Below, one piece after another: positions 12,401 to 24,700 of a stretch of DNA of 64,000 nucleotides. Below the pieces are notes generated by a model, which saw only the letters and a program-made list of their open reading frames with translations, searched no databases and was not told the DNA's origin. Source of the DNA: Eonycteris spelaea (lineage: Eukaryota > Chordata > Mammalia > Chiroptera > Pteropodidae); assembly GCA_003508835.1 (NCBI GenBank), contig PUFA01000316.1, positions 186,001-250,000 of the forward strand. The letters are read 5' to 3'. Each line of letters begins with the position of its first letter. Position 1 is the stretch's first letter. The translations under genes and the position numbers were made by a program.

Positions 12401-15400
12401 AGGAAACTCTAGATTTAAGAGGAATTGGAATAATGACTGTAGAAATATGGAAATGCATGTATTATAGATTTAAAAGTCGGAAAATACAGTGGTGTTAACA
12501 CTAAATGAATTTCTATAAGTTGTTCATATAAGAAATGAAAACAGAAAATAATGTAAAAAATATATAAAACCAGAAAATAATATATAAAAATATAAATAGA
12601 TGTATTTAGATGATAGGAGTAAGTAGGATATGTTTTCCTTTTTATATCATCATTACACCATCTTTTCGGACAGTTATTTTAAAGTAAAAGTAAATGAAAG
12701 CAAGCATGACAGGAGGAGGGGAACAAGGGAAACTGGGACAGCTTAACTCATATAATGGGAGTAAGCAATTGTGATATAATATTTAAATTAAAAAGAAAAT
12801 GTCACACAACAAAGTATCAGTGCCCAAGATAAACATTGCCAAAACTGTATTTAGAATTTGGAGATTTCTATATCAACTTAAACTTTGGATCATAGACTCT
12901 CCTGTTTCCTTCCCCACTTCCCTACAAATAATTTTATATGCCAGGCTCAGTGTTCAGTGCTGGGCATGCCAGAAAACAAAAGCCTTTGCCCCCAACTGAC
13001 CTTTGGGGCAGGGTTTGGTGGGAGATAAACATGTAAGCCATTTTAGAACAATGTGATAGGAATTGTAATGAATATACACGTAGGGTCTATGGACACACAA
13101 AGGAGGGACATTTGTTCTGTCCTTTTTCATCCTTTGGGGAGGTGACACCTGAGCTGTGTCTTGAAGGACCAGCCTGTGGGCATTAACCAAGGAAAGGAAT
13201 AGAATCATAACAACATAAATTAAAATAGAAGGGGGTGTGGGGTGAGAGGGCATTAAAGGAGAGTCATCGAATGATTCAGATGGGTTATGTTCAGATTTGA
13301 GTTTTTTTATTCTGATCGTAGCATAGAAGATGATGCTGAAAGATACCAGAGTAGAGGCAGGGAGAACAACAGGAAATCTTCTCAGTTGAGTGAGAGATGA
13401 GAACTGAATAAATCAGTAAGTTGCAGTGGGCTCAATAAATGTTAAAAAATGCCAACCCTATTTGAAAAATAAATTATTTTAGGGTAAAAAAAAAAAGAAA
13501 TAAATATCGAAGATGTAAAATCTGTAGAACTTGGGAGTTTCCTATTCTCTGATGTGGGTGACTGTAAGAATGCTGGTGAGAGAGGAGATACCTGGTTCAG
13601 AAAGCCAGTCTCCTACCTGTAGTTTAGAAGCTAGTCGTATGTATGTATATATATCTGCCTAGGTAAATTCAGTGTAATGTGTATGCATGAGATGAGATAT
13701 GGAATATGTATGAATGAGATCATTTTATTTTCCAAAGCATGGAAGAGCTATTATTCCAGATGTTCTCTTGGACCTTTCGGGACTTTCAGATTTAAAGATA
13801 TTAAAATTTCAAGATAATATTAGAATTTAAGAGGTTCCTTTTTTTTTTACTCCAAAATTTATTTACTCCTTTATGGTCTCATCTGCTTTTTCATCCTCCC
13901 CTATCTCTTTGTCATAAGATATTTTTAAGTTGCGAAAGGATAATATCCTATTTTTTTAAAAAAAAGTGTGTTTGATGTGATTTCTTGATTCTCATGGTAT
14001 AGAATACTAAGATTTTTATGTTTTTCAGGGTGCTTTAAAGCCTATGGACCTAAATCGTGTCATCAAACTCCTTGAAGAGACTGATAAAGTAAGTGGAAAA
14101 TGAGTTGACCATGATAGAACTGATCAAAACAACACAATGTCCTGTGATTAGTAGGCACAAAAATTTAGTCATTGTTTTAACATTTTTTAGTCACTACATT
14201 TTTACACAAAAAGAAGCAAAAATAATAAAAATAATGACTCTATAAGAATAATTTATCTTTTACTGGCTATTTTTGTTGTGAAAGTTATTTTAAATTGTGA
14301 ATATATCTACATTTTTTAAAAAGGAAAACCCCAATACATATAGCTCCTACTAGTTGTTAAGTAAGGATGGTTGTGGGAAGGAAGGAAAAGGAAGTATAGA
14401 AAACGCCACAGCTTTTAAAAAACAATTTAAGGGCAAAAGAACAAATGATCCAGTCATAAAAACACATCACTGTACAGATTTTTGTTTTAATTGGCTAAAG
14501 ATGTTTGGTTTGCGTCAGTAGTCTGGGCATATTTTAGAGGTTAACATACAATTTCTGGAGTCAGATTGCTAAATTTGACTCCTAACACCACCCCTTATTA
14601 TCTGTGCGATTTCAAACAAATCAGTGTTTCAGTTTGAGTTTTCTATTCTGGAAAACAGGGTTGATAAAAGTACCTCCCTAGTAGTGTCGATTAATATGTA
14701 TGTATAGTGCCTAAATGGTGCATTCCTGCTCATATATTAACCTACTTCTAATTCTCAATTTCCTAATCAAATTTAAATGCTAGTTTAGTTTTACCTTCAC
14801 TGTTTCAGGAAACATTTTATAATCTTTACATTATAAAATAGTAGCTTAAGAATTTCTTAATAATTTTAAGTGTCTACTTTCTTTTTATATTAAAGAGAAA
14901 ATTTTAATCTCAACAGTTTTAATAGCACAAAAGAACTAAAATAGATCATTTGTTTTAGGCTGATTTAGAAGAAAAGCAACTTAAAGCTGTCAAGATACTC
15001 ATACAGAATTATCAGAATGGATTTGTATCCTTTACATATTTATGTATGTATGTTTCATTTATCCTGAAACAGGAAAAGTTTTATTAGAAAATATATTAGC
15101 TTTCCTATTACTGCTGTGAGTACCACAAATTTAGTCCCTTAAAACAACAAATTTTTGTCTTACAGTTCTGGAGGTCAGAATTCCAAAATAAGTTTCACAG
15201 AGCTAAAGTTAAGGTATTAGCAAAGCTGGTTCCTTTTGAGGGCTCGCAGAGAATCCATTTCTTGCCTTTCCCAGCTTCCGGAGGCAGCCTGCGTCCCTTG
15301 ACTCTTGGCCCCTTCCTTGCAGTAGCATCACTCTCACCTCTGCTTCTGTCGTCACATCGCCTGCCTCTCTCTTTCTGTTATAAGGACACTGTGATTAGAC

Positions 15401-18400
15401 TGTTCCTAACTAGACAATCTAGGATAACTTTCCTATCTCACGATTTTTTAACATTCACTATAAAAAGTCCCCTTGTCACATATGGTAACATATTCACAAG
15501 TTCTGGCGATTAGAATGTGGACATCTTTAGACCATTATTCTGGCCATTATTCAGTCTACCATAGAAAATATCTAATATTTTGTGTTTTTTATAAAATTAT
15601 ATATTTTTTTGTTTCTCATAAAATTTAAAATTGAATAAAACAGTATAATATAGTTAACTCTGTACATATAATGTCAGTTTCTATAGACTGAGAGAAACGG
15701 TAAATATAGTTGGGAGGGCAAAGTCGAAGTCCTGTTTCTGTCAATTTACTTCAGATTTGCACTGTTGGTAAGTTTCTTAACTTCTCTGCCCTTATAAAAT
15801 AGGGATAACAGTACTTCATGAGGTCGTTAAGAAGACTAGATACGTACATGAAAGTGCGTGATAATCTGCTAAATATTATATAAGTATGAAATACTATCCC
15901 CACTGAATATATCACCCCAATCAGAATGTATGGAAACTACTGCATCTCAAAACTATCTGTGCTTAAGAATCAGTTTGTTGTTGTTGTTTTAACCTTTGCA
16001 TATATATGCTATTGTAAAATGCAATAAAATTGTCACAGGAAACTCTCATTTTCTAAAGTCATCTTGCCACAGACTGGTAACATACAATTTCAGAATTGGA
16101 AGTGGTCCATAGACCACACTGTCAGTAGTATTGATCTAAATAGTTTCGGACAGTTGTCCTGTCTAAAGGAGGTATCAGTCTCTAATATTAGCTTGTTCCA
16201 GTATTTCAAAATGCCTTAACCCTCCTATTAAGGGAAATATGCCTTAAATCTAACTATCTTTTATCTAACTCTTTTCTTATTATATTTTAGCCCTGTCTTC
16301 TGTGGATTTGTTGAGTCAATCAGTTACCCAAGGGCTTGTGCATATTAAGCACTATTTACTGGTAGCCAAGAAAGTCTACTAGCAAGTGCTTTTTTCCCCT
16401 ATCTTAACCATTTTTTTATTCTTCAGATTAGAGAGTTGGTGGCAAATGGCTCTATTTCTGAATGCCTTTAGTAGTCTGGCTTTAGAAATTATAAAACTTA
16501 AAGCAAAGATAAATTAGAGAAGTATCTTGATCACTTCTCTAGGAAGTTAACACAGGTTTGATTTCAAATATACTCAGTCCTCACAACTACTCTGTTCCCT
16601 AAGCTCTGAAACAGAATCTGTGAAATTTGTTTATGTACCAATGGGGTTTTTTAAATAGGTGAAATACAGGTGCTTTTACCTGAAGATCTAGAGATGATTT
16701 TAAATGAAATCAATTTTCAACCAATTTAAACCTTAAGAATCAAGAGTAACGCATCCTGAGTAATGTAATGCAGAAAAGTAAGGTAGGTTTGGGTTGCTTA
16801 TTCCAGAGCAATTAATGTTTCCTGTGGGTGGGTAGAAAAGAAGGATATCATTGGGCCATTAAGTTAATTTTTCAAGGTGTAATTATTCATTGCCAGTAGT
16901 AAGTTATTGATGAACTTAATCTGCAGCATAGTAGTTGATAATGAAATTCTAAATGTATAGTGAAAGGAGAAAAAAAGAATTTTGAGAGATAAAAATTAAA
17001 TAATCTTCCTTTAAAAAATACGGTTCTAAGTTTTCCTTTTCAGACTTCAGTATTAGTATAATTAAACTGGTGTCAACTGCACTTAACAGAATAAGAACTG
17101 TATAGACTTTCTTGGCAGAAGCACTGTAAAGAATGTTAATAATATTAATCTTAATGTTATTTCTTAACTAAAAGTATTAAAGCCCCTAAGGGATTTAGCA
17201 CAGATATTTAAAATTCTGAATCTGTGTGCAGGGAAAATTGGACACCGGCCCCATTTTATAGAATCCGCATTTGGTATCCTAAAATTATGTGGGTAAGTTG
17301 TTTATCTTGCATGCAGTGCTTTTTTTAAAAAATGTTTTGTTTTGTATTGTAAAGATATATGCATTATGTATAGCAAAGTGATACAGAACTCAGAAAACTT
17401 CACTTGCTCTGGTGCTTTTGAGGAACTTTACTAATTGGAAATAATTACTATTAAATAGATGTGAGATTACATATGTAAAACATTTTCAATTTTGAGGCCG
17501 TGCAAGTCCTAAGAACACCAGACTCATAAGCCTTATTTCAACATCAGTGCTTCTGCAAAGCTCCAGTAAGAACTGGTTTTTCATGAAAGCTGCGACTAAA
17601 GTTTCATTGCATAGTATGACAATCTTTTGAGTTACACTATTCACTTTTTCTCATTTTATAATTATTCATATTATTTCATTTTTTTCTGCTTTCCCAATTT
17701 CTGCTTTCATCCTACATTTCTCCACACCTCATCCTCACTTGATTCTAGAACTTTTTAAGCCTTTTTTTTTGGAAGATAAAAACATTGAAAATAAAAACAA
17801 AAAAATAAAGCCTTTCTGTTTTGGCCTCTAAGTTACATGTTTTCTCACTGCATCAGAAGTATAATGCTTACTTTTTCATAACCTTTTTGTTGGAATGCGC
17901 TTCTGAGGCTTTGTCTTTTAGGTTGTTTCCTTTCGTAGAAAAGGAAAAAGTTTGAGGACAAGTAGAACTGGTTTTAGAGTTCTTCACTTTAGAGGTTTAA
18001 CAATAAGATGGGTAATAAGTAATAAGTTATTTGTTTCAAATGAAAATTCTAACAAACATTAGAAACGAACCGCTGTGGCATTTGCAAAATTGTCCTTTTC
18101 ATAGCTTGCACTTGAAATATCTTTCATTCCAAATGGCACATATATATGCCCACATGTGATAGTTCTAATAACCACTTGGTTAATTTTTCTTGAAAAAATA
18201 TTAATTAAATCTTATACGTAGGATATCTTATACTTTAAATAAGTAGCACAGAAGTTTCAAATTTTGAACTCATGAAATCCAAAATAGTTTATATTCGTAT
18301 TTAAGAAATAACTTTAATTTCCCCTTTGACATTTAGACTAATGACCTAGGTTCAAGTGCCATATCTTTTTATTATTGTAAATAAATTATTTTCAAATAAC

Positions 18401-21400
18401 TTTGGTTACAGTGGTTGTGAAATGCGATAATAATATAATTAATATTCATAAACTTGGATTTCTTAGTGTCTCAAAAGTATATCTGTTCTTTGTGGACAGT
18501 AACTGATCCAGGAAAGGTCACTGACCTTTACGAGCAGATAAACCATTGATCTATTAAGTAGTTTCACAAACTTCAGAAAAAGCCCTTGAGCAGCTTTTAA
18601 ACCAAGATCTGATTTGTATCAGATTATCCAATGTCTTCCAAATTTTGGTAGAAATACAACTATAATCCCATATTCTTTTGCCCTCAGAGAGAAAGGTGAT
18701 GTTTAAGTTTTTTATTTATGCAGTGTTGCAAATGGCTTTCTTAACCCTTGCCTTTTTTGTCCATCTCGCTTCCTTTTTATAAGCCTATTTTTATTTTTCT
18801 TTTGGTCAGTTAGAGACACAAAAATTTTTTTTTTGATAGTTGTCAATTCTCTAGGGCTAAAGAATAGGATATTCTCATTTTATTCTTTAGAAAGGAAATT
18901 TTCCCCTACTTTGCAAATGGTACTTCGATTAAGGACTTCATTAAACATGTCTCGTACTTTTCTTCATTCTTATTGAAGCTTGCCTTTTTTGAAAAAGAAA
19001 GTATCAGATGAAATAACATATGCTGAAGATACTGCTAATTCAATCGCACTTCTGGGTAAGTTAAAATTTCCTTCAGATCAAGGAGTATAACATATGACAG
19101 GTGTTACTGATGAGAAAGAAATGTCTTTCACTAAGTTTCACTGAGGGCACTCCTCCAAATCTAGGCTCTTTTTTTGTTTTCTGATTGGGAATTAATCATG
19201 GTGTGTTTGGTGATAATTTTTGTATTTTTTTCTCTCAGATGTTCCATAATACCAACAAGATTCTGTGTTACTTAAATACAAGGACTGACAGATACTTCTG
19301 TGTGCTTATTTGTCTTGATGTTTAGTTTGTGTTATTTAGAAGTATATGTCAATCTCAGTAATCACAAAATGGTTTCAACTTTTAACTCTAATGAGTGCTA
19401 GAATCATTGAGAACTGAGTTGTTCAATAAAATAAAATAATCTAAAATTTTAAATAAAATTATAAAATGATGGAACATTAAGAACTTCAGCATAATATACA
19501 TAAAGATGAAGGTGCCTATGTTTCATATTTAAAAATATGAAAAAATATCATAAAACAGCAGGTGTTTGTATTTCAGTTATTGATTAGTTTTCTAGAGAAA
19601 GAAAATAATTTCCTAGGAAATGAGATCATTCAAATACTAGTTCCTTGAATCTGTCCTTGAGATATGACAGCATGTTCCCAAAACAAGTCCTAAATTAAAT
19701 TTATACTTACTAATATAAGTCTTTGTTCATATAAATAAAAGATATACAATTAGCCCAACAAATAAAAAGTGAGTATTTACCGAACAGTTATGTTCTCCGC
19801 ATTACATACCATACCGAAAGATGTTAGAGACTCAAATGGAATAGGTAAAAAGTATTTTTAATTTTTAACATAGGCACTAACCTTTTATATCTAAACAAAT
19901 TTTATAGTCCTTAACTGTATACTTTGGGAAAAATTATTATGGCCTAGAGGAGTAAAGCTATCAAGGAAATTAAATAAATATGGGGAATTAGAGAAAATGA
20001 TCTTAAAGAACAGGCAGGCTGAAAACTATTGGGAAACTTAATCTGGTCTCTATCATCAGTGGAAATTTATAATAGGAAGCCAGCCCCAAAGAGAACTTGC
20101 TATGATTATGAGAGAAAAAGTATAGGTTTGGTTGATAACCTTTTTTAAATGCCTCTGTTGCCCCTATTATTTTTAGATGTTGCCACCAAGAGTGTTTGCA
20201 GAAATTCGTATGATAGCTGTGTGGCCCATTTCTAACTATGTCGGTCTGCTCTTTGCTGAATGACTGTTTGCCTGCAGAACACATTGCTGTCTCACTTGAG
20301 GGCAGTATGAACTCTCAGCTTAGAATGAACTCCCTTCACTGATTACTGCCTGTGACTACTACTGTTCTGTCCTTAATTTTTTCATTACTGGACACATGAG
20401 TTTAAACTGAAATAATTATTGGTAGTATAAAATTGAACAACGGCTATTTTTTTACTAAGAACTTCCAGTTTCTACTATGTAGTAGTAAATATATTACTTA
20501 TTCTTCTAAATGATAGATATTTCTATTAAGAGCAGAATTCCAGAAATGTATGAGTAAAGAAGTTGGTACTCTGCCCTGAGATTATAAAACAGGAAACTGT
20601 GAGACATGATCTAAATTTACAAGAATTAAAAGGGTGGAGAAGCAGATGAGAAACCGTAGAAATTTCTATTAACTTGAAATGTGGTTAGTTCCGTCGGAAC
20701 AGTTTAGTTGCCTAAATTTTTCCAAAATGTGATTTTCCAACTTCAAAAGGAGGGTCTAACAAAGTAAAATTTAGAAAATCTTGAAACTGTCCCTTTTTTC
20801 TGTGATGTCTTTTGCAGATAGGGTCTCCTTAAACAAGGATGAGAATGTCCTATGTGCTCCCCACTTCTGTCCACTTGCATCTGCATTCACTGACCAACCC
20901 CAGAAATGGACATTATGCGAGCCCTAATGCAAAACCCAAGTCTTCAGGGAACATCTAATCATCCCTTTTCCCTCTGAGAATCCAGCCAAATCTGAGTCAG
21001 TCCTAAACTGACACCACTGACTCCAGTTGTTCTCGGTCCCCCAGAGGGCAGGAATCAGTTCTAGAACTTCGCAGATCATTTTCAGATTCTTTTGAGGATC
21101 ACACCTGTAGAACTTCACCAGAGCAAATGCAAGACAGTTTGACATGCCTCCTGAAACCAGTTCAGAAGATACCATTGAAAAGGAACTCTCTCTATCCTTT
21201 ATCCCTACAAAAAAGAACTTGAACTTAAAAACTATTACCTGCAGGGCAAAGGCCACCTAGAAACTCACTGTCCTCTACTCTGTCAGCAAACTGAAGAGTA
21301 GAACTCACTTGGGCCTTCTCCAAGCAAAGGATGAATTATTATAGGTCACAAATTACTGACTCTGGTTAGGGAGGAACATGTTGGTAACCCACATCTTGCC

Positions 21401-21693
21401 AAAATAATAATAGTAATTTACAATTTGCCAGACACTGTTCTCTGCACTTTTCTAATATTAACTCATTTAATCCTCGCAACAATCTTAAAGGTACTAACTT
21501 GTTATATCTTGTTTTATAGATGAGAAAACTAAAACAGAAGTTTATACAGGTAGTAAGTGGCAGAGCCAGGGTTTAGTCTTAGTGTGGTTCTAGCATTTAT
21601 GCTTTTAATCACCATTCTTACTGGGAAAGAAAGGCTGAGTGATTGAGAGGCCAGATGTGCTAAGGTTAAATCCAGGGTGGTGTGTGTGTGTGC

Positions 21694-21734
<41 letters not shown>

Positions 21735-24700
21735 TATACAGTCCTACAATCTAACTCATATGACATTATACAAATCTCTGCTGAGGATATTTTAATAATC
21801 ATATTACTAACACTTTACACTTAAATTTGCAAATAAGTATATGATAGTATTATTAAACAGTATTCATTTATCTTTCTGGCAGGTGACTTAATGAAAGTAC
21901 CAAGTTCTGAACTGAGGATACAAATTTGTAAGTGTATTGTTGACTTTTACCATGCAGAACCACCAAAGAAGCATATTCCAGGTGAAGTTTTTAATGGTCT
22001 TTCTGTAATAACTTTGGTCTTTATGAAACAGAATATTCTTTCTTATTTGTCTTTGAACTTAGAAAGATGGAGTGTGATCATAAATGCAAAAACAGGGTTT
22101 TTTTGTAGTCTCAAGTTCTTTGGTCATTTTAAACAAAAAAATTTGTTTTCAATTTTGATTTGCATGATATTTTTATTATGCTAAATATTTATGATATAAT
22201 TTTAAAGTCATACTTGTTAGTTTAGTTATAAGTATTTATTAATGTTATTTCATGGTGTTGATATCATTTATTATTTTCTAACATTTTATAATTATTGATA
22301 ATATCTGTCCCACCAATTAAATTCCTAATAATGACAACATTCTCCATCACGTTGGGAAAACAGTTCTGCATGTTACAGCTAAGGGATCTGAATATATAAT
22401 GATAAAATGAATGACACTGAAATGTGTAATAGCAAGGCAGAGGGCACCTAAACTGGAGGATATAATTTCATTTAGGACATACTTCCTACCTTCAGAGTTT
22501 CTATAATTTATATTAACTAGGAAGGGAGAGAAGATATAAATAATATTTTTAAGTTACAAATTCCTTAAGATAGATAGAAATAAGACACTGCAGTAGAAAA
22601 AGAAAGATCACTTATGACTAGAGAAAAATGGGAAGGCATGTGAAGTAAAGAAATTATTAAGGAGGTTATTAAATGTCAAACTTGAACAATTGATGAGATA
22701 GGGAAATGTTTGATTGATAGGAGGCATTAGATATTAAAAGCAGAGACCAGCAATAAGGTTTGGAATCCATCCAGATATAGATGAAAATTGAAGCCACCAG
22801 AGTAGTAGAGTTTGCTAGGAAAAAAGCAGGGACCAAGAATGCATCATAGAATGCCATCAAGAATGCCATTTTGAGGTTTGGAAAAAAATGATCTCAAGAT
22901 ATTAGCAGTGAATGGAGGCTCAGAGAGGAGGAAGAAAACCTAAAGTTTGCCATGTCTTGTGTGCCAGCGAGTGAAATGTTTGATGAAGGAAGACGTGGTC
23001 TCAGTGGCAAATGCTGCAGTGGCTTCTGTAATTGAGGAATGAAAAAGCCAAGTTCATGTGGTATCTGTAAAATTATAGTTCATCTTAGGCAGGTAATTGC
23101 CATAAAGCATCAGGGCAGATGCACGATTAAAGAAATGAGAAGACTGTGAGAGTGGAGGCAGTGGGAACATGGGAGTAGAGGCAGTGAATACAGACATATC
23201 TTATGACATGTTGAAGAAAAAAAGATGAGAACAGCTGAACCGGTGCAAGACCAAAGAAAGATATTTAGGTTTCGTTGTTTTCAGTTTGTTTTTAGGATAG
23301 GGGAAAATGAAGTTTGTAGGCAGAGGAACAAAAAGCTAATAAGTAGGAAACGGGAGGGCAAAATTCCCAAAGAAATCATCAGAGGATGGAATTAAGAGCA
23401 CAAATTTAGGATTAACCTTGGTAAGATACAGGCACTGTTTTTTAAGGTAGAAAGAGAGACAAATGATGTATGAGATATGGACAGAGAAGTGACCTTAATT
23501 TGATCAGGCTCTGGAAATTAGGAGCCTTAGGCAATGTTCTCACTGTCACAGATGGTTTCAAGAGATGAGCATGGCTGGACATCTGGGAACACAGCTGAAA
23601 AGTCCTCAGTAGAGTAATTATAAGAGAGATAGCCCTGGAGATAGGAATCAAGTCCATGAGCCTTAATTTAGTATATCCTTTCTTAGAAATATAAACTCAA
23701 TAGAAAAAGATTAAGTAAGTTTAAATATACATTTTGGGCATCCCTTGATAGACTATCATGCAAACAAAAATCATGATCAAGAAACATTTTACAGAGTGGG
23801 GAAAAGCTTACAATAAAATGGTTAGTAGCTGGAGTAGAATATAAAATTCTGCATATATGTGGTATATTGTTAAAGTTATATGCCGACATTAAAATATCAG
23901 CAAGAAATATACCAAAAATGTTAGTATTGTTATATATGGATGGTGAAATTACAGGCAATTTTTGTTTTCCTCTTCATACTTTTTAAAGCTTATAATGAAT
24001 AGCTAGGGCATACCATAGAGAATGCATCACAGGAAGGGACAGGGCTTGTCCAGGTCCAGAGCTCATATTCAGAAAAATAAACTGAAAGACATCCCAGAAC
24101 TATGACAAAGTTAAAGAATTTAGTCTCAAAAGTCAAGAAGTCAGGGAGTCAGATAAGTGATATCACTAAAAGAAAATAGCTGCATCTCAGGTGAGCAAGT
24201 ACCCTCTGATGTTCACTTAATCTCTCTCGTTAAATGTAGTCGGGCAGGCGCCTGTTCAACTGTAGCAAAAGGAGCGGTAGTGTTTCTCATAAAAGCTAAG
24301 ACAGAAGGAAATTCTTATAAGATATGTCACCAAGAATCAAACTTCCCCAAAATACCATTCTATTCACTAACACTGACAGACAGCATTATATTTTTACCTC
24401 TTATTTTATTACGAACATCACATAAAAATTGTCCCTTGAAGCACTAAGTAATGTGTTGACTTGAATAGTGAAAACATTCAATATTTGTGTAATTATGCCA
24501 TTTTCCTTTATGGAAAATCATATCTACTGACAAGAAGTATTTTTCTTTTTTAGAATTTAAAATGTGCCCAAATTTATAATCCTATTTCAAATGCTACATG
24601 GGGATCAGCAAACTATAGACCCCAGGCCAAAGTCAGCCCACTATAAATAAAGTTTTATTGGAACATAGCCATGCCGATTTCTTTTTATATTGTATATGCC

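Larger units (their letters stand above)
6435..14028 (+). other. CFAP69 intron 1
   Basis: 7.6 kb. Beyond the repeats listed separately (7.9-10.2 kb), it has a decayed LTR-like stretch around 10990-11400, a MIR tail near 11480-11610, and a probable L2 3' end around 12940-13260. A G-run lies at about 7654-7664. No conserved exon, RNA gene or alternative first exon could be supported. Confidence 0.4.
15025..17182 (+). other. CFAP69: CFAP69 intron 3, likely U12-type (minor spliceosome) GT-AG intron
   Basis: The donor at 15025 reads GTATCCTTT, fully matching the U12 5' splice-site consensus (R-TATCCTTT). The branch region at 17160-17169 reads TTTCTTAACT, close to the U12 branch consensus TTCCTTAACY. 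Its branch A at 17166/17167 lies about 15 nt before the AG at 17181-17182, within the short spacing typical of U12 introns. There is no polypyrimidine tract next to the acceptor (AAAAGTATTAAAG), as expected for this class. The other 21 introns have ordinary U2-type donors. The intron body holds a MaLR LTR and MIR remnants. Confidence 0.88.
17293..21882. other. CFAP69 introns 4 and 5 (either side of exon 5)
   Basis: Largely unique AT-rich sequence. Intron 5 (19056-21882) has a MIR at 21405-21620 and the TG repeat listed separately. The 20770-21330 stretch is less AT-rich and may be an old retroelement, but I cannot assign it. No further exon seen. Confidence 0.35.

Noticed and set aside
21891..22184. 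Open frame extending exon 6 into intron 6 (and similar at 32045-32353, 48722-48985, 55110-55328)
   Set aside because: Each begins in a real exon and reads past a good donor site into the intron; the intronic part has no protein match.
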